From Mobilitalea sp. (GTDB taxonomy: Bacteria; Bacillota_A; Clostridia; Lachnospirales; Lachnospiraceae): DNA of 15,750 nucleotides. The notes below the pieces were generated by a model. The model was not told the DNA's origin. It did no database searches and saw nothing but the letters and a program-made list of their open reading frames with translations. Each line of letters starts with the position of its first letter. The first letter of the stretch is position 1. Positions 14,226 through 15,750 of this stretch are shown here, one piece after another. Location: NCBI GenBank assembly GCA_029974875.1, contig JARKQP010000774.1, positions 1 through 15,750 on the forward strand, given 5' to 3'. The position numbers were made by a program, and so were the translations under genes.

Positions 14226-14471
14226 GCTGAAGGAAGTGAAATTAACGAAGTAAAATTAATGAAGGAAGGGCAGCCTGGATCCATGCAGCACTTTCAGGGC
14301 ACTTTGTGAGGTATAGGGGCAATGCCCATAATGATGGTCAATACCCATAATGACGGGCATGGACATAAGCAGGTGAAAGCCCGCCGTTAAGGGAATAGAA
14401 TAGGTATTACAGGTAGTGCAATAGGGTAGTAGAATTTAAGAAGAGTTAGATAATCCTGTGGGAGGGAAGAC
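14226..14471 (+). promoter_or_regulatory. flhG-ycgR gap with short direct repeats and alternative GGGC/GCCC pairings
   Basis: No gene is supported in these 246 bases. A 14-bp unit GAAGTRAAATTAAY occurs twice in tandem (14233-14246 and 14247-14260). CAATGCCCATAATGA (14320-14334) recurs with one change at 14339-14353. Around them GCCC/GGGC blocks can pair in several exclusive ways: 14317-14320 with 14324-14327; ATGCCC 14322-14327 with GGGCAT 14355-14360; and 14348-14358 with 14379-14389 (one mismatch, one G-U). No T-tract, known riboswitch or convincing promoter was found. The YcgR ribosome-binding site (GGAGGG, 14461-14466) ends the gap. A tiny frame at 14283 (8 codons) is too weak to call a gene. 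Confidence 0.4.
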
Positions 14472-15236
14472 ATGCTGCGTGAAGTATTAAATTATGGTGA
14501 TAAAATAAATATCAGACCACTGGACGAATCCGGACGTGAAGTACGTAATGCAAGAACCTTTGTTAGCCAAATAGTCGATTTTGTCGCTTCAGACGTCATT
14601 AGTATAGCTGATCCAATCGTATATGGAAGAACCTTGGTCCTAGGGATTGGAGCTAATTATAACCTGTGCTTTTATACCAGCAAGGGGCTGTATCAGGGCA
14701 ACTGTATCGTATTAAGTAACCATAAAGAGAATAATATGCTGTTTTCCAATGTCAGGATTATAACGGACTTGGAAAAGGTCCAAAGAAGACAATTTTACCG
14801 GCTCGAATGTATCCATGAGATTGATTACAGACTGGTTACATTGGATGAGGAATTACTTGATAGAAAATTTAGGGATGATGACTTTATAAGTGATAGGGAA
14901 CGCGTGGAATGCAAAGAGAAGCTAAAGGAGTTTGACAAGGATTGGATCCATGCGGATGTGATCGACATCAGCGGAGGCGGGGTAAAGTTTTACTCCAATT
15001 TCCTGCATAAGCAGGGGGATAAGCTGCGGATCAGGATAGAGGTTAATGTTGGCAGCCGGACTATAAAAATGGAGCCGGGGGCAAAGGTCATTGCCTCCTA
15101 TAAGCTGGAGAACAGGGCCGGCTCCTATGAGCACCGGGTCCAATTCGTTGATATCCCTCCAAAGGACAGGGAAAACCTGATCCGGTTTATTTTTGAGCAG
15201 GAGCGGCGCCTTAGAAAAAATGATAAAGAAAGGTAA
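14472..15236 (+). CDS. ycgR: YcgR/FlgZ-type flagellar brake protein with PilZ domain
   Basis: The 254-residue protein has the two-domain YcgR plan: an N-terminal YcgR-type beta domain (about 1-100, ILxxGDKINIRPL-like start, then a VLGIGANYNLCFYTSKGLYQGNCIVL strand pair) and a C-terminal PilZ domain (about 102-247). The c-di-GMP motifs are present: RRQFYR (105-110, the RxxxR element) and DISGGG (165-170, the DxSxxG element). In the family, c-di-GMP binding lets the protein act on MotA or FliG/FliM and slow the motor. The segment between the two motifs is about 54 residues and very charged (DEELLDRKFRDDDF...), longer than in typical PilZ domains. GGAGGG lies 5 nt before the ATG. Its place between flhG and cheB supports a motility role. 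It could also be named dgrA or flgZ. Confidence 0.92.
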   Translation: MLREVLNYGDKINIRPLDESGREVRNARTFVSQIVDFVASDVISIADPIVYGRTLVLGIGANYNLCFYTSKGLYQGNCIVLSNHKENNMLFSNVRIITDLEKVQRRQFYRLECIHEIDYRLVTLDEELLDRKFRDDDFISDRERVECKEKLKEFDKDWIHADVIDISGGGVKFYSNFLHKQGDKLRIRIEVNVGSRTIKMEPGAKVIASYKLENRAGSYEHRVQFVDIPPKDRENLIRFIFEQERRLRKNDKER

Positions 15237-15245
15237 AGTCGAAAT

Positions 15246-15750
15246 ATGAAGAAAAATATTTTGGTAATAGATGACTCTGCACTCATGAGAAGGGTGATAT
15301 CTGATATAATAAATGCGGACGAAAGATTCCAGGTTACAGAGGTGGCGGTCAACGGTCTGGATGGATTAAATGTACTTCTTAGCAGAGGAAAAGACTTTGA
15401 TGCGGTTCTGCTTGATATCAACATGCCCAGGATGAATGGGCTGGAGATGCTGGAGGAGCTGAAAAAGCAGGGTGTGAAGGCAAAGGTAATTATTGTGAGC
15501 ACTATTGCCACAAAGGATGCTAAGGAGACGATTTATGCGCTGGAGCTTGGTGCCTTTGATTTTGTGACGAAGCCGGAGAGCTATCTGGAGGTTAAGAGTA
15601 ACCAGTTTTCCAACAATATCTTAGCCTGTCTGGAGACTGCTACCCAGGCCGAGGCGAGAGCTGGCCGGGAAGTGGAGGAAACAAAGGCGGAGATCCTTAG
15701 GATCATAAGGCAGCCGGTACAAAGAAGGAGCTCTGTGCAATTAACCCAGA
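15246..15750 (+). CDS. cheB: Chemotaxis response regulator/protein-glutamate methylesterase CheB, N-terminal part (cut by window end)
   Basis: The frame opens at ATG 15246 and continues to the end of the window (168 full codons), so the gene is incomplete here. Residues 1-125 form a receiver domain with the acidic pair D9/D10 (VIDDSALMRR), phosphoacceptor D57 (LLDINMPRMNG), S85/T86 (IIVSTIA) and K109 (FVTKP). This is followed by a helical, charged linker (ATQAEARAGREVEETKAEILR). The sequence style (DDSALMRR, DINMPRMNGLEML, ALELGAFDFVTKP) is that of CheB, which removes methyl or amide groups from chemoreceptors; the catalytic methylesterase domain would lie beyond the window and was not seen. 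The start lies 9 nt after the ycgR stop; the nearest purine run AAAGG (15229-15233) is inside the end of ycgR, 12 nt away. Context after flhG/ycgR fits cheB followed by cheA. Confidence 0.88.
   Translation, partial: MKKNILVIDDSALMRRVISDIINADERFQVTEVAVNGLDGLNVLLSRGKDFDAVLLDINMPRMNGLEMLEELKKQGVKAKVIIVSTIATKDAKETIYALELGAFDFVTKPESYLEVKSNQFSNNILACLETATQAEARAGREVEETKAEILRIIRQPVQRRSSVQLTQ

Noticed and set aside
14283..14309. Eight-codon frame before ycgR as a leader peptide.
   Set aside because: Its SD-like sequence is about 12 nt away, and there are no repeated regulatory codons, so nothing distinguishes it from chance.
1..15750. Genes on the minus strand, such as the long reverse frames opposite motA, fliP, flhA and flhG.
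   Set aside because: All lie opposite strongly recognised plus-strand genes, have low-complexity Ser/Ile/Leu-rich translations and lack ribosome-binding sites or homology I can recognise.

Overview
This 15.75 kb window is a stretch of a large, single-strand (+) flagellar/chemotaxis (fla/che) operon from a low-to-mid GC Gram-positive anaerobe. The set and order of genes (flgE end, flbD, motA, motB, fliL, fliM, CheC-type fliY, cheY, fliO, fliP, fliQ, fliR, flhB, flhA, flhF, flhG, PilZ/ycgR, cheB) is the Bacillota arrangement. The protein style (for example FliY with two CheC phosphatase motifs) and the base composition suggest a Clostridia/Lachnospiraceae-like motile bacterium. The taxon is an inference; there is no rRNA or other phylogenetic marker here.

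Layout: 3-368 is the C-terminus of the hook protein FlgE, which runs in from upstream. 524-715 is the small protein FlbD, flanked on both sides by non-coding gaps full of long perfect stem-loops. 962-3243 holds the stator genes motA/motB and fliL. 3369-5954 holds the switch genes fliM and fliY with cheY. 5962-12005 holds the export-gate genes fliO, fliP, fliQ, fliR, flhB and flhA. The fliR-flhB gap is filled by a tandem array of about 52-bp repeats. 12005-14225 holds the SRP-type GTPase gene flhF and the MinD-like ATPase gene flhG. 14472-15236 is a YcgR-type c-di-GMP-binding PilZ protein, and 15246 to the window end is the receiver domain of CheB, cut by the window edge.

The genes form one functional unit. 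FlhF/FlhG set where and how many flagella are built. FliO/P/Q/R with FlhA/FlhB form the export gate that secretes FlgE and other axial proteins. MotA/MotB with FliL form the stator. FliM/FliY form the C-ring that binds CheY-P, and FliY can also dephosphorylate it. CheB tunes receptor methylation and YcgR links c-di-GMP to motor output. Many junctions are short or overlapping (motA/motB, fliQ/fliR, flhA/flhF), which suggests translational coupling.

The genes themselves are conventional. The unusual material lies between them. The fliR-flhB gap carries five tandem repeat units, each holding a good Shine-Dalgarno, an ATG 6-7 nt downstream and an in-frame stop after a few codons; a sixth, partial copy supplies the flhB start itself. 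The flbD-motA gap carries two related stem-loops whose differences are compensated on both arms, plus GC-rich segments that can pair in alternative ways. None of these hairpins has a U-tract, so they do not look like ordinary terminators.
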